A DNA stretch of 64,000 nt from Diabrotica undecimpunctata (lineage: Eukaryota; Arthropoda; Insecta; Coleoptera; Chrysomelidae). Both the position numbers and the translations under genes were made by a program. The DNA is taken from positions 131,615,914-131,679,913 of the forward strand of contig NC_092809.1 of the NCBI RefSeq assembly GCF_040954645.1, written 5' to 3'. Positions 11,311 through 21,049 of the stretch are shown in pieces. How positions within the stretch are numbered: the first letter of the stretch is position 1; each line of letters opens with the position of its first letter. The notes beneath the pieces are model-generated. The model had not been told where the DNA came from and did no database searches. It was given only the letters and a program-made list of their open reading frames with translations.

Positions 11311-11900
11311 ATAATTTATTTAGTCAGTAAAGAGTACATACAGATAACACGTTTTCTCATAGGCGTTTATATTAACATAGACTGGCCTTGCCAGCAACGA
11401 GCAGTGACGAGTGTGACGACAACATCCATTGCGGTTGTTCGATCTGCCTCTCTTTAGCTCATTGAAATTCCCCTCTCGCTTTCTCCCAACCAAAAAGAGA
11501 CATTTCTATACTTACTTGATGTAAGATAGAGACACAACTAACAACGAAAACAAAGATAGTGTCGTCACTTAACTCTACAAACTGCTCTGTATATGTTAAT
11601 ATATACGTCTATGGTTTTTCTTATATCATAACATAACCTTACCTTGATCATTGTTGCCAACTAAAATAATAAATTTACCAAATAATAAAGGTAGATAACC
11701 CACAATACACCCTAACATTTGCAGAAGTGGACATTCAGCACCATAGAATATTTTACAGAAACTAACTTCATACTTAAAGATAAGGAAATGTCTGTAACTT
11801 CAAGGGAATTATGTTAAATAAAGTCTATGATATTATGTTCTATACATATAATCACAGACTAACTGTTTTTAAGCACCTAATATATTTTAAACTATTTTAG

Positions 11901-12103
11901 ATTTATTTTTGGATGGCAAACACATAACTTCGGTACAAGGCGATGGTCTAATAGTCAGCACACCAACCGGTAGTACCGCATACGCAGTAGCAGCAGGTGC
12001 TTCTATGATCCATCCCAGTGTACCTGCTATTATGGTAACTCCGATTTGTCCTCATTCCCTTAGTTTTAGGCCAATCGTAGTTCCTGCTGGAGTAGAGCTT
12101 AAA
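11901..12103 (+). CDS. NADK: NAD kinase, exon with the GSTAY motif
   Basis: Third NADK exon of the window, with acceptor TTTTAG at 11895-11900 and donor AAA|GTGAGT after 12103. It enters in phase 1 (G + AT gives Asp) and ends in phase 0. It encodes [20 protein letters not shown], the second NADK signature (T-P-T-G-S-T-A-Y, substrate binding), then [20 protein letters not shown] and [13 protein letters not shown], matching the animal NADK catalytic domain residue for residue in most positions. All catalytic-core motifs are intact. Confidence 0.97.
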
Positions 12104-12540
12104 GTGAGTATAATAAGGATTACAAAAGTTTTCCTAAAACGGTTGATGATGTGTCAATAGTAAAATAATTCATGTAAAGAGAATTTGGATTTAGTTTTTA
12201 TGTTTTACAATTCATATATTATTGTACTTATCTTTAACGATTTCCGCTTTGGACATCGAAACGTCAAAACAAATGTAAAATGTAATACTCATTAAAATCA
12301 TTTGTGGTTGATTTTCATAAATTATACTAACTGCAAGTTATCTCAATTAACTAAAATATTGAAACTCAGGCAAAACTGCAATAGAAGTTGTCTTGCTGCA
12401 AGTTGTTATGTACGTTGCCTACATTTGGCGCAACTTCGCAATAAAAGATGGAATTCAGTCGAGTTTTTTTGCTAATTTTTTTATTTTTTGTCTAATATTC
12501 ATGAAGGAGCTAAAACTGTGTTCGATACTAATATAAAGCT

Positions 12541-12760
12541 GAAATCACACCTAAGCGATTACGGCGCGATGGCGTTCACGACGACGACTGCGATTCGACT
12601 CGTCTTTAACAAACAAATTAATGAGAACAGAATTGTCGTGACCTGCTGGCGATCAAAGGAATTTGTACAGCGTTCTGACGGCAATCGCGGCGATATAATT
12701 AGTTTAGCGTTCAGAACGCAGCAGTTTACGTTTATCGCTGGTCGCGTCAATGCAAATAAA
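12541..12760. repeat. GC-rich, GCGAT-rich patch (possible element end)
   Basis: This 220-bp island is much richer in CpG than its surroundings and repeats GCGAT/ATCGC many times, starting CACACCTAAGCGATTACG. The reverse complement of 13790-13915 starts similarly (CAACACATCTAAGCGATCAC) and is also GCGAT-rich. The two may be the ends of one non-autonomous element or two copies of a repeat. Open frames across them look incidental. Low certainty. Confidence 0.35.
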
Positions 12761-12881
12761 AATGGATATTGAAAAACTTATTGAAATTGTAAAAAATATG
12801 ATATATTGTTAGACCTGTTCCACCCAGATTATAGGAACTATTAAAAATAAAATCGTTCTGTAGCATCAACTGGTTTCTTCT

Positions 12882-13440
12882 TCTTCTAGGGCACTACAGA
12901 CCTAATTGAGCCTTGGCCTCTTTTATTTTTTGCCTCTACCATTGCTTGTCTGTGGCTGATCTTCTCCATACACGGACTCCTAAAAGGGGTTGTGCGTCGC
13001 TGTTTACTGTGTTTTCCCAGCGCTTTCTTGGCTTTCCAACCGGTCTCTTTCCCTGCATTCTAGCATTAAGTGATCTTTTTGGTAGACTATCCTCTCTCAT
13101 TCTTATCACATATCCGGTCCATTGCAATCTTTGTATTCTAATGAAGTCTGACAGTGGTGCTTCCTTATAAAGTTGATAAAACTCGTTGTTGTATCGACTT
13201 CTGAAGATTCCGTTTTCCCTTACAGGTCCTAGTATTCTCCTCAGTACTTTCCTTTCGAATGTGTCGAGTTTGCCTTTGGATGTTTCTTTCAGGACCCATG
13301 CTTCACTGCTATTGGTTCAATTAATGTTTTATAGATTCTCATCTTTGTATTTCGTTGGACATTTTTAGACCGAAATATATGGGAGAGGGCAAAATAAGCT
13401 CTGTAAGCTCTGTTTGCCTGCGTTATTCTCTTATCAACTG
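12882..13440 (-). pseudogene. LINE C-terminal fragment with (GAA)n tail
   Basis: The minus strand reads RRILGPVRENGIFRSRYNN, LQWTGYVIRMREDSLPKRSL, RPVGKPRKRWENTVNSDA and RRSATDKQWWRQKIKEAKAQ before a stop. This is the C-terminal 'Q-W-x-G-H-V-x-R-M ... R-x-x-G-R-P-x-x-R-W-x-D' region of insect endonuclease-RT LINEs. A GAAGAAGAAG tail follows (complement of 12883-12892). It is 5' truncated; the reading is nearly open for the last 90 codons. Confidence 0.82.
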
Positions 13441-14054
13441 GTTTACTAAAATTTATTTGCTGTTTGATGATTCTTTGTCCGATTTAAAACTTTATCAAAA
13501 CTTTTAAAATTCATTCTAAAATATTTATAGAAACGGTTCTCATCTCTGCAAAGTTCTGGATACAATTAATGAAATTCTCCTTAATGCTTGCGCCTCAGCT
13601 TAATGTCATGTACCCAAACATCTCTTGTTTTTCTGCAAAATAAACTGCATAAATATCTGCATTTGTAAATGAAAAAAAAAAAATAAAACGCATACACATA
13701 CCTTTTATTAAATTTTTGCAATGCTTCCTTTTCTTGTATATCGGAAATTTTATAAACTATATTTCCAACTGTGTTATTTATACTATTGAAATCGCAGGTC
13801 GCTATCGGTCCGATGTGTTCGCTTTCTGTAGAACCGAGATCGCATCGCCAACGTGGACGCGAACGCGATCGTGATCGCTTAGATGTGTTGCAAGACATTT
13901 GAGACGTCAAAAATAGTTTCCAATTTTATGCTCTATAATGTTCTTATTAGATATAGAATAATAATCAAGTCTATTTTATAAATATGTTAATCATTTTTTA
14001 CTGATATAGGTCTAATAAATAGCTCACTATACTTTTTAAAATTATTTTTTGTAG

Positions 14055-14137
14055 ATATCAGTGTCTCCAGACAGTCGAAACACTTCATGGGTGTCGTTTG
14101 ATGGAAGAAATCGGCAAGAGCTCGTACACGGAGATAG
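14055..14137 (+). CDS. NADK: NAD kinase, short exon
   Basis: Fourth NADK exon of the window, between the GTAG acceptor (14051-14054) and the donor ATAG|GTAAAT after 14137. It encodes ISVSPDSRNTSWVSFDGRNR and QELVHGD, corresponding to the 'S-P-x-x-R-N-T-x-W-V-S-F-D-G-R' block near the C-terminus of animal NADKs. It enters in phase 0 and leaves in phase 2, which matches the single base (T, completing AGT) at the start of the next exon. Confidence 0.95.
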
Positions 14138-14311
14138 GTAAATTATCTTTTTTTTTGTCTTACTAATTCGGCTGAGCGTCTTCTATGAGATTTCTATATC
14201 AAGACAGTACATAATTCCCCCAACTAAGAAGAAACAGAACAAGAAATTCAGTGAAGAATATGAAGGACAAGAAAACAGACCGACATATCCAAACAGTACA
14301 CCGTAAATCAA

Positions 14312-14915
14312 AGATTCTTCTTCTTCTGCCAGTGCCTATTCTCTATGGATGTTGGCTACCACAATGGCCCATCGTATTTTATTAGCAGCTGTACGAAATA
14401 GGTCTGTGGTGGTCATACCTGTCCACTGTCTCAAATTCTTAAGCCAGGATATTCGGCGGCGTCCTGGTCCTCTATTTCCTTCTATTTTCCCTTCTAATAT
14501 CAATAGTAGTATTCTGTATTTATTTTCATTTCTCACTATATGTCCGAAGTATGCTAACTTTCTTTCTTTAATGGATTTCAAAACTTCAGGTTCTTTTTGT
14601 AAACGTTGCATTACTGCGTCGTTAGTTATATGATGTACATATGATATTTTGAGCATGCGGCGATAGCACCACATCTCGAAAGACTGAAACCGTCTGCAAG
14701 ACGTATCAGTGAGTGTCCATGCCTCTGCTCCATACATAAGAACAGAAAACACATAACAATTAAGGATTTTGAGTCGGAGATGTAAGTTCAAGGTTAAATT
14801 GCAGAGAACTTTCTTCATCTGTTGGAAGGCACTCCTTGCTTTTTCGATCCTACATTTAATCTCGTATGAGTGATCCCAGCTGTCTGTGATGTTGCATCAT
14901 AGGTATGTTATTTTT
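14312..14915 (-). pseudogene. LINE C-terminal fragment, nearly open, (GAA)n tail
   Basis: An open stretch of 160 codons (14818-14336) reads MKKVLCNLTLNLHLRLKILN, CYVFSVLMYGAEAWTLTDTS, FQSFEMWCYRRMLKISYVHH, KERKLAYFGHIVRNENKYRI and GPGRRRISWLKNLRQWTGMT, ending VANIHRE. This is the post-RT C-terminal domain of the endonuclease-RT LINE group. Upstream it continues to about 14910 (EKARSAFQQ). A GAAGAAGAAG tail (complement of 14316-14325) closes it. The lack of internal stops suggests a fairly recent insertion. Confidence 0.88.
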
Positions 14916-14916
14916 T

Positions 14917-15925
14917 TCTTCTTCTTCTTCTTCCTACTTTATAAATAGGCTTAATGCCTGTTTTACTTCGGTTTTTAGCCTCAATTGACGTTGTCTGACC
15001 CTCGGTTGTCTTTTGCTCGGTCGTCCCAATGATCTTCTACCATTTGGCGATTAGTCTATTGCTATTCGTACTATTCTATTTTCTGTCATTCTTTCGATGT
15101 GTTGATTCCATTCCACTTTTCTTCTTTTGGTCCACGCATTTATTTCCTCTATACCACATTTCGCTCGTATTTCCTCACTTCTTACTCTGTCTCTTAGAGT
15201 TTGGTTTGTTATTTTTCGTAAGACTTTCATTTTTTTTTGTTTCCAGTAGTCTTTGTGTTTTCGCCGTATCTGCTCTTGTTTCCACTGTATACGTCATTAT
15301 CGGTCTAATTGTTGATTTATATATCCTGGTTTTCGTTTCCGTTGTGAGGTATTTGTTTCTCCAGATTGTGTTGTTGAGACATCCTGCTGCTCTGTTTGCC
15401 ATGTTCACTTGTTTTTGTACTTCTTCTTCCACTTTTCCTTAGCTTGACAGTTTTATTCCCAAGTATTCAGTTTCCATCACTTGTTCTATTATTTTGTTAT
15501 TTACGACTAGTTTATATCGACTCGGTTCCGCTGATATCACTATCGTTTTAGTTTTCTCTGTTGAGATCTCCATGTTGTATATGAGCGCCGTATCTTCGAA
15601 TTCTTTAATTAATCTTTGTAGCTCATCTTCATTTTCGGCTGTTATTATGGCGTCGTCGGCGTAGCATATTATCCTTATTTCCTTTTCTCCCATTCTATAT
15701 CCTCTTCTTTTTTTAACTTTCTTACAATTTCATCCATTATCAGAATAAATATTAATGGGCTCAGCGAATCTCCTTGTCTAATGCCAGTTTCATATTTGAT
15801 AGGTTGCGATAGTTTTCCTTTACATCTTATCATAGTTATTTTTTCTGTTCTATCCAATACCTCATTGTCTGCCATAAACTTTGCATCTGTATCTTGGTTT
15901 TTGCTTATGATCATAATTTTCGTCT
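14917..15925 (-). pseudogene. LINE reverse transcriptase 3' half with (GAA)n tail
   Basis: Minus-strand blocks: KYETGIRQGDSLSPLIFILI (RT), IRIICYADDAIITAENEDEL (catalytic YADD intact, in 15693-15439), IIEQVMETEYLGIKLSS, then MANRAAGCLNNTIWRNKYLT and KSTIRPIMTYTVETRADTAK. Near the 3' end the frame reads VEWNQHIERMTENRIVRIA and RSLGRPSKR. There are only two or three frame breaks. A GAAGAAGAAG tail (complement of 14917-14934) marks the 3' end. It lies directly upstream of another LINE with the same polarity. Confidence 0.85.
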
Positions 15926-15929
15926 TCTT

Positions 15930-16180
15930 ATTATTAAGTTTCCATATTTTCTACCCATGTTAACTACTTGATCTATCAATCTTTGTAATCTTTCAGCACC
16001 ATCCGGCACAAGGACAGTGTCGTCTGCACATCTTAGATTATTTATTATTTCACCATTAACAATCACGCTATCAGTCGTTTCTCCCAAAGCTTCTCGAAAT
16101 AGATGTTCAGAGTACGCATTAAACAGCAAAGGCGAGAGTATGCAACCTTGTCGTACTCCTCTTTGTATTGGGACTTCATC
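15930..16180 (-). pseudogene. LINE reverse transcriptase palm fragment
   Basis: The frame reads VRQGCILSPLLFNAYSEHLF, NNLRCADDTVLVPDGAERLQ and VNMGRKYGNL. It is the RT palm with the catalytic C-A-D-D, from a different LINE subfamily than its neighbour at 14917-15925 (VRQGC rather than IRQGD). Both ends are truncated, at the left by the neighbour and at the right by a plus-strand LINE piece. Confidence 0.78.
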
Positions 16181-16610
16181 GGATAATTGATTGTCTCAAA
16201 TCAAAGATTAAGGTCTATAAAAGCATCATTAGACTAATAGTGTGTTATGGATATGAGACATGGGTGATAAGAGAAAACACAAAAGGAAAATTGGAGGTTT
16301 TCGAAATAAAAATTCCAGGGAAGATCTTTGAACCATCACCGAAAATGGGATATGAAAATATCAAATCCAACTGTTCGATGGTTTACACAGGTAGCGAGAT
16401 TGGCTGATGACAGATAAACAAGAAACCTAGATGATAAAATACAGGGTAGAAGACTAAAAGAAAGGCCAGGTAAAAGATGAGAGAACTAAGTGGCCGCGCA
16501 CGCCTACTATCGGCTGAACGTTAGAACATAAAGGATGGAAACAAGACTCCCTATATTGAGGCAGTCTTGGGCTCAATTTGGGCTATAGCGTCAGAAGAGT
16601 GAATAAATAG
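16180..16610 (+). pseudogene. LINE C-terminal fragment
   Basis: The plus strand reads KIKVYKSIIRLIVCYGYETW, VIRENTKGKLEVFEIKIPGK and later DSLY with GSLGLNLGYSVRRVNK. It is the 'Y-K-x-x-I-R-x-x-x-x-Y-G-x-E-T-W' region and C-terminus of a LINE, head to head with the fragment at 15930-16180. Stops and deletions are present. Confidence 0.7.
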
Positions 16611-16624
16611 TTATTTATGTACCA

Positions 16625-17020
16625 AGTCGGTAAAGTAACTCGTTTGTTACTCGCCTCGCTCGCTTCGCCCGTTCTACTCGTAATATCGGACTCCTTCGAT
16701 AAATATTATTCCCATTAAAATAGTAATTACTTTAAAATGCCACAAGAAAATAGATTCAAAACAATACAAAACATATGTAGTCATAAATACAACAGTTTTA
16801 TTTATGTTGTGTTATATTAAATACTAATGAACAACTTGGCATGTTATTAAAATTAATTCCTGAAGTGGAAGGTGCTTGAATTGAAAATGTTTTATCAACG
16901 TTAACGTTTATATCGGTATTAATATTACCATTAACAGTTTCCCCTAAAATTTGTTTCATCAATTTTAGTTTTATTATAAACAGATTCTTCGACATAATTT
17001 CTTTTGTCATGTCACTCCTC
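16625..17020 (-). pseudogene. Crypton-like tyrosine recombinase C-terminal remnant with GC-rich palindromic 3' end
   Basis: A 70-codon frame (17010-16798) ends STSGINFNNMPSCSLVFNIT. This matches the C-terminal 'G-I-x-x-N-N-C-x-x-x-x-x-N-I' tail of the Crypton-like protein at about 40.9-41.0 kb (GIVINNCQNFTIINYY). About 110 bp after its stop, both copies carry a GC-rich palindromic segment. Here, on the plus strand, it reads AGTAAC-TCGTTT-GTTACT followed by CGCCTCGCTCGCTTCGCCCG at about 16635-16675. The catalytic domain is absent. The assignment rests on the shared tail and shared 3' architecture. Confidence 0.45.
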
Positions 17021-17056
17021 CACCCTCATGTCTTTTTAAATTTTCCCAATATTTAT

Positions 17057-17553
17057 ACTAAGGATGGAACTGTGAATACTACTATGAATAAATATTTGCG
17101 TCCAAAGTAGCTGATAACAAAGGCCGACTCTTGTTTCGGGAATATCAGTAGTGTACGAAAAAAATTCTTTTGGTACATATATATGTACCTATGTATTTTC
17201 GTTGTTATGTACATTTGAATAAAAGATATAATGACGTGTAATATTGTAAAATTAAAAAATCATTATTATAACATAAAACATATATATTTTAAAGGTACGT
17301 CGTTGCGCATCGCACGCCAATGGTGTGAATGGATGTAAAATATTAAAAATTTAATCAATTTATTGATTTACCAAAAAGAATATATTAAATTATTGACTTA
17401 ACACATAATATTACCTGTTTAAAATATCGGGGATAACTATATTCACATTAATCACCAGTCAAAATCACGTTCTACATTGTAATTAATAATGTGACGTCAG
17501 TTTCGTCGTTGATCAGCTATGTGTAAAATATCAGCAAGTTCCATCCTTAGGAT
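17057..17553. repeat. Short inverted repeat pair (TAAGGATGGAACT)
   Basis: TAAGGATGGAACT at about 17058-17070 and its complement AGTTCCATCCTTA at about 17539-17551 face each other about 470 bp apart. The interior is AT-rich without coding capacity. It could be a small non-autonomous transposon or the upstream part of the Crypton-like remnant. No clear target duplication was found. Confidence 0.4.
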
Positions 17554-17949
17554 ATTACATCGTTGTTTTAGACACGTCTCATATGACAGTGTTAACAGCT
17601 GACTTTTGTATGATCTCCGCTTTCGATTTGTAATTGGTAGTTGTCAATACTGAGTAATTACTAAATCAGAAAATTGAAATTAAGTTTTGATTTATTTTAT
17701 ATGAATATAATTACAAAATACTACGGAATTTCACTTTTTAACATGAATTTAATTAATAATAACGAATTTTTGTACAATATTTTTAATAATTAGGATACGA
17801 TAAAATTTAAGTTTATTCAAAATAATAATCGATTACTGCTATCGAACACAGACATTCAATTTCAGTTAACTTGATTAATATTTGCGCAGATTCTTCTTTA
17901 ACTGTTAATAAACTGTTACTTTACTGCTACACATGAGTAAAATAATCTT

Positions 17950-18640
17950 CTTTTTCTTCTTCTTTGTCCTTATAAGCACTTCTGCTTGTTCATTGGCAGA
18001 TTAATACCTCTATTGAAGGTTGTCACTCCATCTTTTGCGCGGTCTTCCGATACTTCTTCTGCCGATTGGTGACTTATCTATAACTATTAACGGTTTTGAT
18101 GATCTCATCCATGATGAAATTTAACAGCATGGGGCTCAATGAATCTTCTTATCTTATTCCGCTGCCTATTTCTATAGGTTCTGTAAGTTGTCCATCTATT
18201 CTGATTTCCATTTTGTTGTTTTGGTAGATGTTTTCGATAGTATTTATAATATTTAGGGGAACTTCTCTATTATACAGAAGATGGATTATATATTTGAGTC
18301 TTACTCTGTCAAACGCTTTCTTTAGGTCAATCAGGCACAGAAATGCTGGTCTATTGTACTCTAGTGATTTCTCAGTAATTGGCTTTATAACGAATATTGC
18401 AACTGTACACGATCTTCCACTACGAAAATCCTGTTGCTCATCTGCTAAACTTATCCTCTTATTAGCACTTTTCTGGCTGTTTTTTATCCCCTTTTTTGAA
18501 TAGTAGAATTAGTTCGCTCGTTCTCCAGTCTTTCGGTATTTTATTGTGTTTTATAATTTTATTAATTAATGTTGTTAATTGTTCCGTCATTGCCGCTCCA
18601 CAATATTTTGTGGAGTAAAATAATGAATGACTTTAATGAC
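17950..18640 (-). pseudogene. LINE reverse transcriptase fragment
   Basis: Minus-strand reading: MTEQLTTLINKIIKHNKIPK DWRTSELILLFKKG, then LADEQQDFRSGRSCTVAIFV, AFLCLIDLKKAFDRVRLKYI and EIGSGIR followed by EDSLSPMLLNFIMDEIIKTV. These are RT fingers and palm in correct order. The YADD box and C-terminus are missing; a short tail joins a degenerate GAAGAAG tract near 17950. A few frameshifts are present. Confidence 0.8.
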
Positions 18641-18785
18641 GGTTGGCGATAAATGTAATCTATATTAACAGTTGTTTTACATTAAAGATAATTGAACAAG
18701 AAGTACGCTAATGGATTTGTACTTTAGAAAGTAAAACTACTGTTTACAGAAGTGCGATACGTATTTTGCCACAAAATTTTGTGTA

Positions 18786-20189
18786 CAGTTATATTAAAAA
18801 AAAAGGGTACAAGTATTAGAAAGAGAAGTTAACGTCATCCTATTTGTGTAAAACCGGCTGGGATTTTTGGAGGTTATCAAATGTCACAGGTTATTAAAAA
18901 TATAAATCATTGTCGTTGAGCATTAATTAGACGAAACCATTTATTCAACAATTATATAAAGAATAATTTTAATGACTGTTACAAATAGAATTTAGTATTT
19001 GGTGATAGAACCGTCTGCTTCTATAACTTTATTTAGTCTATTTGGCATACTTTGAATTATATTAGATATCATATTTGGATCAAGATCTTCCCAGCACTCT
19101 AAGATTGTATCCCACAATTGATCTGAATTTTGTGGCATAAAATTTCTTTTATATATTTTTTTAACAATTATGCCCCAAATGTTTTCAATTAGATTTATAT
19201 CTGGACTGTGCGCAGGCCATGGCAATACTTCCAGGTTTTGCGTTTGAAACCAATTCCTTACGACATGGACAGTGTGGACTGAACAATTATCTTGTTGATA
19301 TATAAAAGTATTATTAGGATACAATTGCTCAATAGAAGGGAGCATTACGTGTTCCAAAACGTTAATGTAATTGTCGGCAGTGTATCTTCCCTCCAATCGC
19401 CAACAAACACCAGGTCCATGTATACTAATCCAACCCCATACATTTACAGAAAAACGTCCAGATTTATTATGAGAGTGAATATATCGTTCTTCAAACCTAG
19501 TATTGGCTGGACGATAAACACGGATTTGACCGTTATAGGTCGACTGAGAAGTCTTTTCATCAGTAAAAATGACGTTGTTCCAAAATTGTGGGTTTCGGTA
19601 AATATAGTTTAGTGCAAATATTACTCTTGCTTGCCGATGTTCAACGGTTACTAATGGTTTTTTAGCAGCTGGTCGGTTTTTTAATTCAGATTCATTGATC
19701 CTTCTGCTTACAGTAGGTTGGGCACCAGGAAATCCCGTATGAATCCTTGAATCCGTCGACTTCGCAAATTGATTATCTCTTAAGAATTGAACTAAAGCAG
19801 CATCTTGTTGAGGAGTGGATACTTTGGAACGCCCTGAACCAACTTTTCTTTTTAATGATTGTTGTTGGACCCATCGTTGCTTAATTCTGAAGATTGTTTT
19901 CAAATTTCTATTATCGAAATTTGCTAGCGCACGAATTGACCATCCTTCTTCCATTTTCGTAATTATTTGAGCCTTTTCAATCTCACTTAAATGACGAGGC
20001 ATATTAATTTTTTATTGTACGTAACGTTAAACCTTCTATCAAATTAAACGTCTTTGACGTCTATGAGTTGCATTTTTGATCACTTATGACATTTGATAAC
20101 CTCCAAAAATCCCAGCCGGTTTTACACAAATAGGATGACGTTAACTTCTCTTTCTAATACTTGTACCCCTTTTTTTTTGAATATAACTG
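18786..20189 (-). mobile_element. Complete Tc1-type transposon
   Basis: Both ends begin CAGTTATATT and are flanked by TA (18784-18785 and 20190-20191). Terminal inverted repeats run 18786-18886 and 20087-20189, about 100 bp, differing only by a few bases and small A-run length changes. Total length is 1404 bp. The interior carries one intact transposase. TIR similarity and the open frame suggest recent insertion. It lies in the last NADK intron, 47 bp from the final exon. Confidence 0.95.
18992..20002 (-). CDS. Tc1-family transposase (DD34E), intact
   Basis: A 336-residue uninterrupted frame starts MPRHLSEIEKAQIITKMEEG and ends at 18992; Tc1 transposases are usually about 340 residues. Residues 1-50 form a first helix-turn-helix, GSGRSK (55-60) is a GRPR-like hook, and residues 61-110 resemble a second helix-turn-helix. 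The catalytic triad is D148 (FTDEK), D238 (QQDNCSVH) and E273 (LIENIWG), with 34 residues between the second Asp and the Glu, the Tc1 DD34E spacing. NVWGWISIHGPG (187-198) matches the conserved core. It would cut at the flanking inverted repeats and insert at TA. I see no stop, frameshift or missing catalytic residue, so it may be active. Confidence 0.95.
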   Translation of the reverse strand: MPRHLSEIEKAQIITKMEEGWSIRALANFDNRNLKTIFRIKQRWVQQQSLKRKVGSGRSKVSTPQQDAALVQFLRDNQFAKSTDSRIHTGFPGAQPTVSRRINESELKNRPAAKKPLVTVEHRQARVIFALNYIYRNPQFWNNVIFTDEKTSQSTYNGQIRVYRPANTRFEERYIHSHNKSGRFSVNVWGWISIHGPGVCWRLEGRYTADNYINVLEHVMLPSIEQLYPNNTFIYQQDNCSVHTVHVVRNWFQTQNLEVLPWPAHSPDINLIENIWGIIVKKIYKRNFMPQNSDQLWDTILECWEDLDPNMISNIIQSMPNRLNKVIEADGSITKY

Positions 20190-20236
20190 TACTGAAATCA
20201 TAAAATACCAAACATAATACCGTATTATTGTTTTAG

Positions 20237-20450
20237 TTTAAGAGTAACAACGTCGATCTACCCAGTTCCCAGTATATGTGCTCAGGATCAAATCTCTGAT
20301 TGGTTCGACTCGCTGGCAGAGTGCCTCCACTGGAACGTCAGAAAGAGACAGAAACACTTGGACGAACTAACGGACCTCACGCATTCAAGCTCCAACGATA
20401 CCTTAGATTCCATAGAAAGGGACGTCTTAGAAAAGGAAGAAAAGTCATAA
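20237..20450 (+). CDS. NADK: NAD kinase, last coding exon and stop
   Basis: Terminal NADK exon, starting after the TTTTAG acceptor (20231-20236) and ending at TAA 20448-20450. It encodes TSIYPVPSICAQDQISDWFD, SLAECLHWNVRKRQKHLDEL and a short acidic tail rich in Asp, Glu, Ser and Lys. The block 'Y-P-x-P-S-I-C ... D-W-F-x-S-L-x-x-C-L-H-W-N-x-R-K' is the conserved C-terminus of animal NADKs. The acidic tail also fits the family. Entry phase 2 agrees with the preceding exon. Confidence 0.97.
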
Positions 20451-20563
20451 AAAATTTTGTTTTCACTAAATCGTTCATAAAGAGAGTCATCTGTGCACAA
20501 TTTTTTAAATGTTTATTACTTTTATCAGTTTTATTACGTTTTTAAGAACAATTTTAAGCGGTT

Positions 20564-20569
20564 AATAAA
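20564..20569 (+). terminator. NADK: Candidate NADK poly(A) signal
   Basis: AATAAA lies 114 bp after the NADK stop codon, followed by a T-rich stretch. It is the first canonical signal downstream. The position is plausible for a short 3' UTR, but no transcript evidence is available. Confidence 0.5.
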
Positions 20570-21049
20570 GGCATATTTTTATTATACTTTCTCATATGTG
20601 TTGTATACATATCTTTTGTTAAATTGGACACTGATGAATAGAAATGTTGCGTAAAATGTAATATTTAAGGTTCTAGATATAATAATGGTTTTGTTTTCTA
20701 GACAACCACCAGGAAACACACGGGACTCCAAAGTTTCTGTATATAGAAAAATACTTACATTATTCTCAAAACTGACTAAGAGAAACTAGCTAGGTATTTA
20801 ATATGCGATAGTAAACAGGGAGAAAACTATACACATATTTTCTTTAGTTTTACCCTGCTTTACATATCTTATCTTGATCAGTTTGTACTATTACTATATA
20901 ATCCCTTTTATATCGTAATATGCCTTTGGGTTCCTTGTCTCCAAGCCTGTCTATCCCGCTAGACGTTTCATTCTGACATTGCTTTGGTTATTCCGTGTAG
21001 CCATGTTGTAGGTAGTCTGTCTCGTTTTCTTTTCTCATCATCTTTTTTG
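20570..21049. other. NADK 3' flank, nothing recognised
   Basis: AT-rich sequence after the NADK end. I see no gene or clear repeat until the minus-strand LINE signal begins at about 21050. Confidence 0.5.

Larger units (their letters stand above)
6190..11900 (+). other. NADK: NADK intron (5.7 kb) with three LINE relics
   Basis: Canonical GTAAG...TTTTAG intron. It holds a minus-strand LINE (6541-7955), a plus-strand LINE (8785-10615), a Penelope-like terminal fragment (10655-10735) and a minus-strand LINE end (10745-11310). A piece at about 6430-6535 on the plus strand reads NNEGKVQTEVM and may be another LINE scrap. I see nothing identifiable in 7960-8780 or 11310-11890, which are AT-rich. 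Confidence 0.9.
12104..14054 (+). other. NADK: NADK intron (1.95 kb)
   Basis: Canonical GTGAGT...TAG intron. It contains a GC-rich patch at 12541-12760, a minus-strand LINE end (12882-13440) and a second GC-rich patch (13790-13915). The rest is AT-rich without recognisable content. Confidence 0.9.
14138..20236 (+). other. NADK: NADK last intron (6.1 kb)
   Basis: GTAAAT...TTTTAG intron crowded with six LINE fragments, a Crypton-like remnant and an intact Tc1 element whose right end lies only 47 bp before the last NADK exon. The intact transposon so close to the acceptor could affect splicing or carry a regulatory signal; that is inference. Confidence 0.9.

Noticed and set aside
12488..12772. 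94-codon plus-strand ORF
   Set aside because: Lies in the GCGAT-rich repeat patch; both strands are open because of composition.
13581..13910. 109-codon minus-strand ORF starting with a Ser/Arg-rich stretch
   Set aside because: The SR-like part comes from the CG-rich repeat patch and the remainder is low-complexity Phe/Tyr; likely incidental.
15029..15442. 137-codon plus-strand 'membrane protein' ORF
   Set aside because: It is the antisense of the LINE at 14917-15925.
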